In this document: positions 8,974 to 15,284 of the stretch, piece by piece
Numbering within the stretch: the stretch's first letter is position 1
Layout of the letters: every line of letters starts with the position of its first letter
From: Lachnospiraceae bacterium
GTDB lineage: Bacteria; Bacillota; Clostridia; Lachnospirales; Lachnospiraceae
DNA: 20,783 nucleotides
Direction: 5' to 3'
Assembly (NCBI GenBank): GCA_024691065.1
Contig: JAILOA010000462.1
Location: 1 to 20,783, forward strand
Notes under the pieces: model-generated
What the model saw: the letters and a program-made list of their open reading frames with translations, nothing else
What the model was told of the DNA's origin: nothing
Database searches by the model: none
Program-made: the position numbers and the translations under genes

Positions 8974-8995
8974 GAATAATTTTGACTTTTGGTCA
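8960..8995. promoter_or_regulatory. Candidate TetR operators 2 and 3 (paired, inverted)
   Basis: TGACCAAAAGTCA at 8960-8972 is repeated in perfect inversion at 8983-8995. Together they form a larger palindrome with 14-bp arms (8960-8973 and 8982-8995) and 8 bases between. Each copy is itself a TGAC-N5-GTCA palindrome. The centres are 23 bp apart, and 45 bp separate copy 2 from operator 1. Repeated palindromes over a promoter whose operon ends with a tetR gene strongly suggest the TetR binding site. No binding has been shown. Confidence 0.7.
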
Positions 8996-9054
8996 CTTTT
9001 ATTTAATATCTTCTGATTTAAGCTTATTTAAAATGTATAATGTATTTTTATAAA

Positions 9055-9165
9055 TCCGTCAGTGCGCCGCCAAAAGTCGCACTCCGTCAGAACGCCGCCA
9101 CAAGTCACACTCCGTCAGAGCGAGCCGCAAGTCGCACTCCGTCAGTGCGCCGCCGCAAGTCGCAC
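9055..9165. repeat. GC-rich 28-bp tandem repeat, four units
   Basis: Units start at 9055, 9083, 9111 and 9138, each with TCCGTCAG, and are 28, 28, 27 and 28 bases long. They end in AGTC(G/A)CAC and differ at a few positions. The junction of units 3 and 4 forms a perfect hairpin (arms CGCACT 9133-9138 and AGTGCG 9144-9149); the other junctions form weaker versions. The base composition is far more GC-rich than the flanks. I do not recognise the family. Confidence 0.8.
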
Positions 9166-9169
9166 GAAC

Positions 9170-9206
9170 AAAAAAAGGCCCACGAACATAATGTTCATGG
9201 GCTTTT
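9170..9206 (-). terminator. Rho-independent terminator of the acidic-repeat/Lys-rich protein gene
   Basis: The hairpin at 9178-9189/9191-9202 is 12 bp. On the minus-strand RNA one position is a G-U pair and the stem is followed by seven U (9170-9176). On the plus strand the same position is a C-A mismatch and only four U follow. It is therefore tuned for the minus-strand gene ending at 9307, though it could act both ways. Confidence 0.8.
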
Positions 9207-9306
9207 CATAAATTTCTTATTTAGCTGTGATTCGTTAAATCATTTAAGATCAGATAATTATTTGAAATCAATAATTATATAGCTATAACAATTGCTTTAT
9301 TATAAA

Positions 9307-10329
9307 TTATTTGATTGTGATCTTTTCTGAAACAGACTTCTTTCCAACCTTAACATTAAGAGTTCCTTTTCCTGCCTTCTTAGGCTTGAATGTTACTGTA
9401 AGCTTATTCTTCTTAAGCTTCTTTGTAACCTTACCAAGTGCTTTCTTCTTAACAGAAACCTTAACTGTATCAGTTGTGTTATTCTTCTTGTTTTCAGCCT
9501 TGATGTTGAATACGAACTTAGCTTTCTTACCCTTCTTGATTTCCTTAGGAGCTTTCTTTAATGTAACTTTCTTAGCCTTATTCTGAATGAATACCTTTAA
9601 CTTCTGATCAGGAACTACTGCTCCTCCGGATACTGTAGTCTTAACTGTTACAGTAACTTTAGCACCCTTCTTCTTCTTAGCCTTCTTTGTAGCCTTAACT
9701 ACGATAACACCTGACTTTGTGCTAACTTCTACAAGCTTATCATTTGAACTGTTAACTTCTAACTTAACAACCTGAGCTGTTGCAGGATTAACTGTATACT
9801 TAACTTCCTTAGTCTTATTAGGAGCTACTACAACTTTCTTCTTAGCAAGCTCAACCTTAACTGAAGCAGGTGTTACTGCTGTCTTTGTTGAAACTGCTGC
9901 CTTAGTTGTAACTGCTGAATTACTTGTAACTGATGAACCTGTTGCAGGTACATTTGTTGCAGGTGCCTTTGTTTCAGCTGGCTTCTTGTCATCTGCCGGC
10001 TTAGTCTCTTCAGGAGCCTTTGTCTCAGCTGCTGTTGTTTCCTCAGCTGCTGCTGTTTCCTCAGCTGCTGCTGTTTCCTCAGTTGCTGCTGTTTCCTCAG
10101 CTGCTGCTGTTTCCTCAGCTGCTGTTGTTTCTTCAGCTGCTGCTTCTTCAGTTGCTACTGCTTCTTCAGTTGCTACTGCTTCTTCAGTTGCAACATCTGT
10201 TGTTGCATCAACTGTAGTCTCAGTTGTCTCAGCCTTTGCTGTTGTGTCTCCAACATAACCTGTTGTTACTACCATTGCTGCTACAAGAACAGCTGCTAAT
10301 GATTTTTTCATCTTTTTTGTAAATCTCAT
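9307..10329 (-). CDS. Secreted protein: acidic AAEET repeats plus Lys-rich Ig-like domains
   Basis: I start at ATG 10329, which follows GGAGGA at good spacing. An in-frame extension to 10449 would run through the promoter and a poly-A tract. The 340-residue protein has a signal peptide (basic start, hydrophobic core, AKA-E cleavage near 33). About ten six-residue units such as AAAEET and ATEEAV follow (about 43-102), then a Lys/Pro/Thr linker, then two Lys-rich beta-sandwich-like stretches (about 150-245 and 246-340). Phrases such as VNPATAQVVKLEVNSSNDKL resemble bacterial Big_2 Ig-like domains. The protein is strongly acidic in front and strongly basic behind. There is no sortase motif or membrane anchor. 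It is probably a wall- or polymer-associated structural protein. The exact role is unknown. Confidence 0.7.
   Translation of the reverse strand: MRFTKKMKKSLAAVLVAAMVVTTGYVGDTTAKAETTETTVDATTDVATEEAVATEEAVATEEAAAEETTAAEETAAAEETAATEETAAAEETAAAEETTAAETKAPEETKPADDKKPAETKAPATNVPATGSSVTSNSAVTTKAAVSTKTAVTPASVKVELAKKKVVVAPNKTKEVKYTVNPATAQVVKLEVNSSNDKLVEVSTKSGVIVVKATKKAKKKKGAKVTVTVKTTVSGGAVVPDQKLKVFIQNKAKKVTLKKAPKEIKKGKKAKFVFNIKAENKKNNTTDTVKVSVKKKALGKVTKKLKKNKLTVTFKPKKAGKGTLNVKVGKKSVSEKITIK
10021..10197 (-). repeat. 18-bp coding tandem repeat
   Basis: About seven units encode AAAEET-like hexapeptides (plus-strand core TCAGCTGCTGCTGTTTCC). Three further units at about 10143-10190 encode AVATEE (core CTTCTTCAGTTGCTACTG). 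Near identity of neighbouring units indicates recent duplication and a likely strain-variable length. Confidence 0.8.
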
Positions 10330-10358
10330 TACTTCTTCCTCCGTTTTGTTTGAGTTTG

Positions 10359-10373
10359 TTTTTTTTTTTTTTT
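10359..10373 (-). repeat. Homopolymer of 15 A in the 5' leader
   Basis: Fifteen T on the plus strand give A15 in the mRNA, beginning about four bases after the predicted transcription start. Runs this long are prone to replication or transcription slippage and could alter promoter-proximal spacing or transcript yield. Confidence 0.6.
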
Positions 10374-10383
10374 GACAATACGA

Positions 10384-10389
10384 ATTATA
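10384..10389 (-). promoter_or_regulatory. Extended -10 promoter element of the acidic-repeat protein gene
   Basis: Minus-strand TGCTATAAT is a perfect -10 with the extended TGn. The -35 region (10407-10412) reads CAACAT, a poor match, as allowed for extended -10 promoters. One TTGCACAAAA motif overlaps that -35. Confidence 0.6.
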
Positions 10390-10409
10390 GCACCCTGTTT
10401 TAAATAATG

Positions 10410-10576
10410 TTGCACAAAAATAATTTTTTTTTTCAATTTTTTTGTACAAAATGCCGAAGGATTTTATGACAAACCCTTAATAAATAAGGTTTTCGTAAGG
10501 AATCCGTAATAATTATCCACTTTAGTATGATATTGTCATCGCTTTTACAATATATTTTTGTATATTTTGCACAAAA
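10410..10576. promoter_or_regulatory. Three copies of a TTTTGYACAAAA palindromic motif
   Basis: TTGCACAAAA at 10410-10419, the perfect palindrome TTTTGTACAAAA at 10440-10451, and TTTTGCACAAAA at 10565-10576 lie at and upstream of the acidic-repeat gene promoter. Recurrence makes an operator plausible, but short AT-rich motifs also recur by chance. No regulator is adjacent. Confidence 0.35.
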
Positions 10577-10700
10577 TTTTCAAATCGACTTCATTTAGTT
10601 TTTTCACAATGTACAACTTTTGTCTTTAGCTGTATCCTTCATATTAATTAAGCGGATTAATGACTTTTACACATCAAAAATATTTGCAGTAATGCAAAAA

Positions 10701-10735
10701 AGACATAAACAGGAAATTCCCCATTTATGTCTTTT
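10701..10735 (-). terminator. Terminator of the ABC-F gene
   Basis: Arms 10701-10709 and 10723-10731 (AGACATAAA/TTTATGTCT) lie only about 10 bases after the stop codon. On the minus strand the hairpin is followed by a T run (plus-strand A run just before 10701), and on the plus strand by five T, so it can work both ways. Confidence 0.75.
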
Positions 10736-10741
10736 TATAAA

Positions 10742-12724
10742 TTAAGAAAGCTTGGCAATTTCTTCGGAAACCTTTTCCCAATTATCCATAAGCTCTTCGT
10801 TCCTTTTATTAAGCTCTTCCTCTTCTTTTGTAGCTTTTAAAAGTCCTGCCGCATCATTACCATTCTCCGGATTATTTAAAAATGAAGTGATTTCCTCTAA
10901 TCTTTCTTCTATGCTACTGATTTCCGATTCGATTTTTTCCAATTCCTTATTAAGCCTTTGAAGCTTATTCTTAAGCTCCTTCTGCTCTTTAAATGAAAGC
11001 GCTGCATTATTTACCTTTAACCCGGAATCCCCGTAAACACCGGTATTTGAAGATATATCAACAGAAGTATTACCCAAATTCACTGCATTTTTGATAAGCT
11101 TATTATAACCATTATATACATCTTCCTTTTTTTCAAGATAATAATCATAATTACCTATAAACTTATATAAATGCTGATCCTTTAATTCATATATCTTTGT
11201 GGCAGTTTGATTTATAAAATATCTGTCATGCGAAACATAAAGAACTGTTCCCTCAAAGTCATTTACTGCAGATTCCAAAATCTCCTTGGAATCAATATCA
11301 AGATGGTTTGTAGGCTCATCCAATATAAGAAAGTTTGCATCGGAAAGCATAAGACGCGCAAGACTTACCCTTCCCTTTTCACCGCCGCTTAAGTCACCGA
11401 TAAGTTTATAAACATCCTCATCGGTAAATAAAAATCTGGCAAGTAAATTCCTTATTGTTGTATTATTTAAATCCGGATATTCATCATGAATCTCATCAAA
11501 TATAGTCTTTTCATCATGAAGATTTGCCTGTGCCTGATCATAATATCCGATAATTACACCGGTTCCGGTCTCAATCTCACCGGTATCCGCATCTATTAAA
11601 TCATTTATTATCTTAAGAATCGTGGTTTTTCCGGTACCATTATCTCCTATAATAGCAACCTTTTCATTTCTCTTAATTTCAAAATCCACATCCTTAAATA
11701 AACACCTGTCACCATAAGACTTGGACAATGCATTAACAGTAAGAACGTCCTTGCCACTTTGAAATCTTGGAGTAAGCACGAGAGACATCTTAGAATCAAT
11801 TTCTTCAGGCTTCTCCAGCAAATCCACCTTTGCAAGCGCCTTTTCACGACTTTCAGCCCTCTTAATGGATTTCTCACGGTTAAACTGTTTTAACTTATCT
11901 ATAACCTCTTCCTGATGCTTGATTTCATTCCTTTGCTTTATATATGCCTTATACTGCGCCTCCAACACTTCATGCTTCTTCTTAGAAAACTCCGTATAAT
12001 TTCCTTTAAATGACATCGACTTTCCGGCAGATATCTCGACAACATTATTAACTACCTTATTAAGAAAATATCTGTCATGCGAAACAATAAGAACTGCTCC
12101 TTGATATCCCGAAAGATAACCCTCAAGCCAGGATACACTGGACATATCCAGGTGATTGGTAGGCTCGTCTAGGATAATAAAATCCGGATTATTGATAAGC
12201 ATCTTTGCAAGCGCAGCCCTGGTTTTCTCGCCACCGGAAAGACTGTTTATCTTCTTGTCAAATTCCTCTTCAGTAAAACCAAGACCCTTTAAAACACCCA
12301 CAATCTCACTCTTATAAGCATATCCGTTAATATCATCAAACTTATTATGTAGCGCCTCATGCTCCTTAATATATCTCTCAAGCTCCTCGCCCTCACTTTT
12401 ATTCATAAGTTCGGTAAGCTCTTCCAGTCGGTTTTCTATATCAATAACATCCTTCTTAGCCAGTAGCATTTCATCATAGATGCTGTTATCCGATGAAAAC
12501 TCCTGCATCTGAGCCACATATCCAACCGAAGTATCCCTTTTTATGGAAATGTTACCTTCGTCGTAATCTTCGATTCCCATAATCAGCTTAAGAAGAGTAG
12601 TCTTACCACAGCCGTTAATACCGACCAGAGCACATTTATCCTTTTCATTAACAAGAAAAGAAACATCCTTTAATATATCTTCACCATCATATGATTTCCT
12701 AATATGACTAACATTTAAAAGCAT
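10742..12724 (-). CDS. ABC-F family ATPase (YdiF/Uup-like translation factor)
   Basis: This 660-residue protein has two ABC cassettes in one chain and no membrane segments, the ABC-F design. Cassette 1 has Walker A GINGCGKTT (35-43), signature LSGGEKT (162-168) and Walker B with ILDEPTNHLD (184-193). Cassette 2 has GDNGTGKTT (360-368), LSGGEKG (445-451) and ILDEPTNHLD (468-477). The interdomain linker (about 240-320) is the P-site tRNA interaction motif region, and a charged coiled coil (about 578-660) forms the C-terminus. ABC-F proteins bind the ribosomal E site, rescuing stalled translation or protecting against ribosome antibiotics. Length and the C-terminal coiled coil fit the YdiF/Uup group better than short EttA, but the subgroup and any resistance role are uncertain. 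AGGAAGG precedes the ATG. Confidence 0.92.
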   Translation of the reverse strand: MLLNVSHIRKSYDGEDILKDVSFLVNEKDKCALVGINGCGKTTLLKLIMGIEDYDEGNISIKRDTSVGYVAQMQEFSSDNSIYDEMLLAKKDVIDIENRLEELTELMNKSEGEELERYIKEHEALHNKFDDINGYAYKSEIVGVLKGLGFTEEEFDKKINSLSGGEKTRAALAKMLINNPDFIILDEPTNHLDMSSVSWLEGYLSGYQGAVLIVSHDRYFLNKVVNNVVEISAGKSMSFKGNYTEFSKKKHEVLEAQYKAYIKQRNEIKHQEEVIDKLKQFNREKSIKRAESREKALAKVDLLEKPEEIDSKMSLVLTPRFQSGKDVLTVNALSKSYGDRCLFKDVDFEIKRNEKVAIIGDNGTGKTTILKIINDLIDADTGEIETGTGVIIGYYDQAQANLHDEKTIFDEIHDEYPDLNNTTIRNLLARFLFTDEDVYKLIGDLSGGEKGRVSLARLMLSDANFLILDEPTNHLDIDSKEILESAVNDFEGTVLYVSHDRYFINQTATKIYELKDQHLYKFIGNYDYYLEKKEDVYNGYNKLIKNAVNLGNTSVDISSNTGVYGDSGLKVNNAALSFKEQKELKNKLQRLNKELEKIESEISSIEERLEEITSFLNNPENGNDAAGLLKATKEEEELNKRNEELMDNWEKVSEEIAKLS

Positions 12725-12802
12725 CTTAATAACCTTCCTAATTATATAAACTATAGTAGCCCTAAGAGTGTAACATAAATCTCAAAATTTGAAAAGAAAG
12801 CA

Positions 12803-12830
12803 ATTATAATTATTTAATATACCAAATCAA
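12803..12830 (-). promoter_or_regulatory. Candidate promoter of the ABC-F gene
   Basis: Minus-strand TTGATT (12825-12830), 16 bases, TATAAT (12803-12808). In such AT-rich DNA other hexamer pairs nearby are almost as good, for example TTGTAA with TATATT 18 bases later. Confidence 0.35.
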
Positions 12831-12926
12831 AATCAATATTTACAAGTTTTACTTTTATAATATAATTTTGTAACATTTACACCAAAAAAATCTATAAATT
12901 TTATAGAAAAAAACCTGAAAAAGTGC

Positions 12927-12955
12927 TTGCAATATAGACTTAATTACTATATAAT
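12927..12955 (+). promoter_or_regulatory. Promoter of the NlpC/P60 gene
   Basis: TTGCAA (12927-12932), 17 bases, TATAAT (12950-12955). A start near 12962 would give an unusually long leader of about 245 nt, which includes the structured element that follows. Confidence 0.75.
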
Positions 12956-13005
12956 ACTTTTGTAATATTTACTTAACAATTTACTTAACATTTTACACAG
13001 AAAGA

Positions 13006-13143
13006 GAAATCCCCCATCTTTAAGACGTGAAAACATAGGTGGAGTACAGGGATATTTCTTATGTAAGTAGGGATTCAATCCCTACCAACATAGCACGAAG
13101 TGCTCTGAGTTATGAGCAAGTAGCGAAGCGGACTAAAGAATTT
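13006..13143 (+). ncRNA. Structured 5' leader upstream of the NlpC/P60 gene
   Basis: Several helices nest or follow one another. GAAATCCC (13006-13013) pairs with GGGATATTTC (13049-13058) with a small bulge. Inside it CCATC (13014-13018) pairs with GGTGG (13038-13042). Then TATGT/ACATA plus GTAGGGAT/ATCCCTAC form a long hairpin at 13060-13092 with a three-base loop. AGCAC/GTGCT with a GAA loop follows at 13092-13104. None is followed by a T run, so this is not a simple terminator. I compared it with the c-di-AMP (ydaO), c-di-GMP and other common riboswitch cores and see no match. It may be a cis-acting RNA or a dispersed intergenic element. Confidence 0.5.
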
Positions 13144-13207
13144 CATTAATAAATGTTGCAAAACGTAACCAATTAATAGAAAGGGAAAGGTGTTATAAGC
13201 GTTTTAT

Positions 13208-14254
13208 TTGCGAAAAACACTTTATATTATGAATAACAAGACATTAACAAATCAATCTAAGGGACTTAATTTAAAGGCTATTAAAATTTTACTTTTATTT
13301 ATTACAACCGCTCTTTTCGTAGCATTTGTAAGCTTTGGACATGTTCAGGCAAAATCTTATACTACATCAAAAAATTCTTTAATTTCAGGTAATACAGTCT
13401 CCGGCGAGAAAGTCGTCGAAACAGCCAGAAAATATGTTAACAAATTAAGATATTCATGGGGAGGCACTTCTCTCACACATGGATGTGACTGCTCAGGTTT
13501 TGTATATGCAGTATACAGAGCAAACGGTATCGATTTTAAGAGCGTTCGTTCATCTTTCGATATGAGTGCTGCAAAAAACATCATTGGTAGAAACATCGGA
13601 ACTGATACTTCAAAGGCAGAAGCCGGCGATATCATTATTTATCCTAATCACGCAGGCCTTTGCACAAGCCAGGGAACAGTTATCCAGTGCCAGAATGCAG
13701 GTTGCAGAGAGCAGACTCATGCATATATGAAAAGATACTTCGGTGGAGTTCAGTGCATTATCCGTCTTGATCTCGTAAAGAATCTTTCATCAGGCGATAT
13801 CGTAAAATTAGATAAGCAGAATGCAAAATATCAGGTAGTTAAAACAGGAAGAACAAATACAGTTAAGTATTTGGGACAGATTAAAAATAAGAACATAACA
13901 AGCAAAAAAGCAACCGAAACAACTACAGACGATAGCGAAGTAGTACAGCCGGTAGCAACAGTCGAGATAAATGTTGTAACAGCAACAGACACAGAAAGTT
14001 CAGCAACAGTATCCGTAGCAGCAACAGATGCAACAGAGAATACAGAAATTGCAACAACAAGCACTACCGAAACAGTAACCGAAGCAACAGACGCAACTGC
14101 TACTGCAACCGAGGCAACTGCTACTACTGCTACAGAGGCAACCGGGGATACCACTTCAACAACAAAGCAAAACACAACAAAGAAGGTTAAAACGGTTAAC
14201 ATTCCTAAGAAGGTTAAAATCTATGGAGTGGTTTACAGAGTAATAAATGCATAA
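13208..14254 (+). CDS. Secreted NlpC/P60 family peptidoglycan hydrolase with Thr-rich tail
   Basis: The 348-residue protein has a signal peptide (hydrophobic about 25-43, cleavage near VQA-K) and an NlpC/P60 cysteine peptidase domain (about 66-188). The catalytic Cys95 lies in CDCSGFV and His148 in YPNHAGL. The family usually cuts D-Glu-DAP or related stem-peptide bonds in peptidoglycan. Residues 195-232 and the last 22 (ending VKIYGVVYRVINA) look like the two halves of a small beta repeat common in Lachnospiraceae surface proteins, separated by a Thr/Ala/Glu-rich linker (235-325). The TTG at 13208 sits 15 bases after a GGGAAAGG ribosome site. The alternative ATG at 13229 is farther (about 36). 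Either start keeps the signal peptide. Confidence 0.85.
   Translation: MRKTLYIMNNKTLTNQSKGLNLKAIKILLLFITTALFVAFVSFGHVQAKSYTTSKNSLISGNTVSGEKVVETARKYVNKLRYSWGGTSLTHGCDCSGFVYAVYRANGIDFKSVRSSFDMSAAKNIIGRNIGTDTSKAEAGDIIIYPNHAGLCTSQGTVIQCQNAGCREQTHAYMKRYFGGVQCIIRLDLVKNLSSGDIVKLDKQNAKYQVVKTGRTNTVKYLGQIKNKNITSKKATETTTDDSEVVQPVATVEINVVTATDTESSATVSVAATDATENTEIATTSTTETVTEATDATATATEATATTATEATGDTTSTTKQNTTKKVKTVNIPKKVKIYGVVYRVINA
13910..14182 (+). repeat. Low-complexity Thr/Ala/Glu linker-coding tract
   Basis: Codons are dominated by ACA, GCA, ACT and GCT, giving runs such as TEATATTATEATG. The tract is nearly free of Lys and hydrophobics except Val, typical of a flexible and possibly glycosylated wall-spanning linker. 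Slippage could vary its length. Confidence 0.65.
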
Positions 14255-14286
14255 GGCGCCAATAATAATTTTTTCATCTCATAAAA

Positions 14287-14334
14287 ACATAAAAACAAGA
14301 GCAGGAAGTAAACTTCCTGCTCTTGTTTTTTATG
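14287..14334. terminator. Bidirectional terminator between the NlpC/P60 gene and purC
   Basis: A long perfect stem (AACAAGAGCAGGAAG at about 14294-14308, complement at 14313-14327, loop TAAA) has A runs on the left and T runs on the right, so it terminates both strands. The two genes converge here, with stops at 14254 and 14372. Confidence 0.92.
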
Positions 14335-14371
14335 TTTTTAAATATCCTGTAATGTTTCGGACATCAAAATC

Positions 14372-15244
14372 CTACAGTTCTTCCCCTGTTATAAGCTTAT
14401 AACCCTCTAAATAAATATCAATAGTCTTCTGCACTACCTCCTCAGGTAATGTCCAGTTGCAATCCGGATTAGCCTTTAAGTAATCTCTTGCAAACTGCTT
14501 ATCGAATGATGGCTGGCCATGTCCTGGCTCATAACCCTCCTTAGGCCAGAAACGTGAGCTGTCCGGTGTAAGCATCTCATCACCAAGAACAATATTACCA
14601 TCCTTATCAAGACCAAATTCGAATTTTGTATCAGCAATAATAATTCCATGAGTTAAAGCATAATCTGCACATTTCTTGTAGAGAGCGATTGTATAATCTC
14701 TTAACTTTTCAGCATATTCCTGACCTTTACCGGGATAAGCCTTTTCAAGAACCTCTACACTCTGCTCAAATGAAATATTCTCATCATGCTCTCCTATTTC
14801 AGCCTTTGTTGAAGGAGTGTAAATAGCCTCAGGAAGCTTATCTGATTCTTTAAGTCCCTCCGGAAGCTTGATTCCGCAAACAGTTCCATTCTCTTTATAG
14901 CTGGCCCAACCACTACCTGTGATATAACCACGAACGATACATTCGATCGGAAGCATTTCAAGCTTTTCGCAAAGCATGCTCTTTCCTTCAAATTCAGGAG
15001 TTCTGAAGAATTCAGGCATATCATTAACATCTGTGGAAATCATGTGGTTTGGTAAAATATCCTCTGTCATATTGAACCAGAACTTTGACATCTGTGTAAG
15101 TACAGTACCCTTCTTTGTTACCTCGTTGTGTAAAATAACATCGAAACAACTTATTCTATCGGTAGCTACCATAATAAGTCCCTTCTCGGTGTCATAAATT
15201 TCTCTAACTTTACCTTCTTTAAATGGCTTGTAAGTCTCAGACAT
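14372..15244 (-). CDS. purC: Phosphoribosylaminoimidazole-succinocarboxamide synthase (SAICAR synthetase)
   Basis: This enzyme joins CAIR and aspartate with ATP to make SAICAR, the eighth step of IMP synthesis, in the cytoplasm. The 290-residue protein shows the family landmarks in order: GKVREIYD (11-18), DRISCFDVIL (29-38), the PROSITE-like segment PIECIVRGYITGSGW, TPSTKAEIGEHDENI, and IIADTKFEFG near residue 200. DEMLTPDSSRFW marks the C-terminal active-site part. The length fits the longer bacterial/yeast-like form rather than the short 240-residue form. It lies 40 bases after pyk on the same strand with AAGGAGA before the ATG, so it is probably co-transcribed with pyk, and it ends at the bidirectional terminator. 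Confidence 0.97.
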   Translation of the reverse strand: MSETYKPFKEGKVREIYDTEKGLIMVATDRISCFDVILHNEVTKKGTVLTQMSKFWFNMTEDILPNHMISTDVNDMPEFFRTPEFEGKSMLCEKLEMLPIECIVRGYITGSGWASYKENGTVCGIKLPEGLKESDKLPEAIYTPSTKAEIGEHDENISFEQSVEVLEKAYPGKGQEYAEKLRDYTIALYKKCADYALTHGIIIADTKFEFGLDKDGNIVLGDEMLTPDSSRFWPKEGYEPGHGQPSFDKQFARDYLKANPDCNWTLPEEVVQKTIDIYLEGYKLITGEEL

Positions 15245-15284
15245 TGTAATAATCTCCTTTTATATATTTAATATATTTTGAACC

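Larger units (their letters stand above)
9016..9207 (+). ncRNA. Possible divergent small RNA containing the GC-rich repeats
   Basis: On the plus strand, TTGACT (8982-8987), part of operator 3, is followed after 16 bases by TAATAT (9004-9009). A start near 9016 would give an RNA that carries all four GC-rich repeat units and ends at the hairpin at 9178-9202 followed by four T. The -10 is weak (4 of 6) and the hairpin fits the opposite strand better. This is a hypothesis. Confidence 0.25.
8871..9306. other. Intergenic control region, 436 bases
   Basis: This gap contains, from left to right, the MmpL promoter with three palindromic operators, a short AT-rich stretch, a GC-rich 28-bp tandem repeat, a terminator, and about 100 AT-rich bases in which I see nothing else. 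An open frame of 80 codons on the plus strand (9040-9282) has no ribosome site and runs through the repeat and the terminator, so I do not call it a gene. Confidence 0.7.
10330..10741. other. Intergenic region, 412 bases
   Basis: It holds the leader and promoter of the acidic-repeat protein gene, three copies of a TTTTGYACAAAA motif, and the terminator of the ABC-F gene. I see no gene in either strand. Confidence 0.6.
12725..13207. other. Divergent intergenic region, 483 bases
   Basis: It separates the ABC-F gene (minus) from the NlpC/P60 gene (plus). The first 200 bases are very AT-rich and hold candidate promoters for both. From about 13000 the composition changes to a structured leader of the hydrolase gene. 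TTTACTTAACA occurs twice, at 12968-12978 and 12980-12990. I see no gene. Confidence 0.6.

Noticed and set aside
9055..9165. CRISPR array
   Set aside because: The 28-bp units are directly adjacent with no unique spacers and there are no cas genes nearby.
9040..9282. 80-codon open frame on the plus strand through the GC-rich repeats
   Set aside because: It has no ribosome site, runs through a tandem repeat and a terminator hairpin, and its translation is Arg/Ser-rich repeat without recognisable features.
10020..10258. Plus-strand Ala/Val/Ser or Leu/Gln-rich open frames in the 18-bp repeat region
   Set aside because: They are shadows of the AAEET repeat on the minus strand; low-complexity translations and no independent signals.
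10330..10449. N-terminal extension of the acidic-repeat protein
   Set aside because: It would cross the extended -10 promoter and A15 tract; the downstream ATG has GGAGGA and is immediately followed by a clear signal peptide.
13006..13143. c-di-AMP (ydaO/yuaA) riboswitch before the NlpC/P60 gene
   Set aside because: The context is typical, and GGTGGAG looks suggestive, but the other conserved segments (GCCGAATC, GGGGAACCCA, GTCAGCTAACC types) are not found.
13831..14202. Minus-strand open frame opposite the NlpC/P60 gene tail
   Set aside because: It is the antisense shadow of the Thr/Ala codon repeats, rich in Val and Ala only, without ribosome site.
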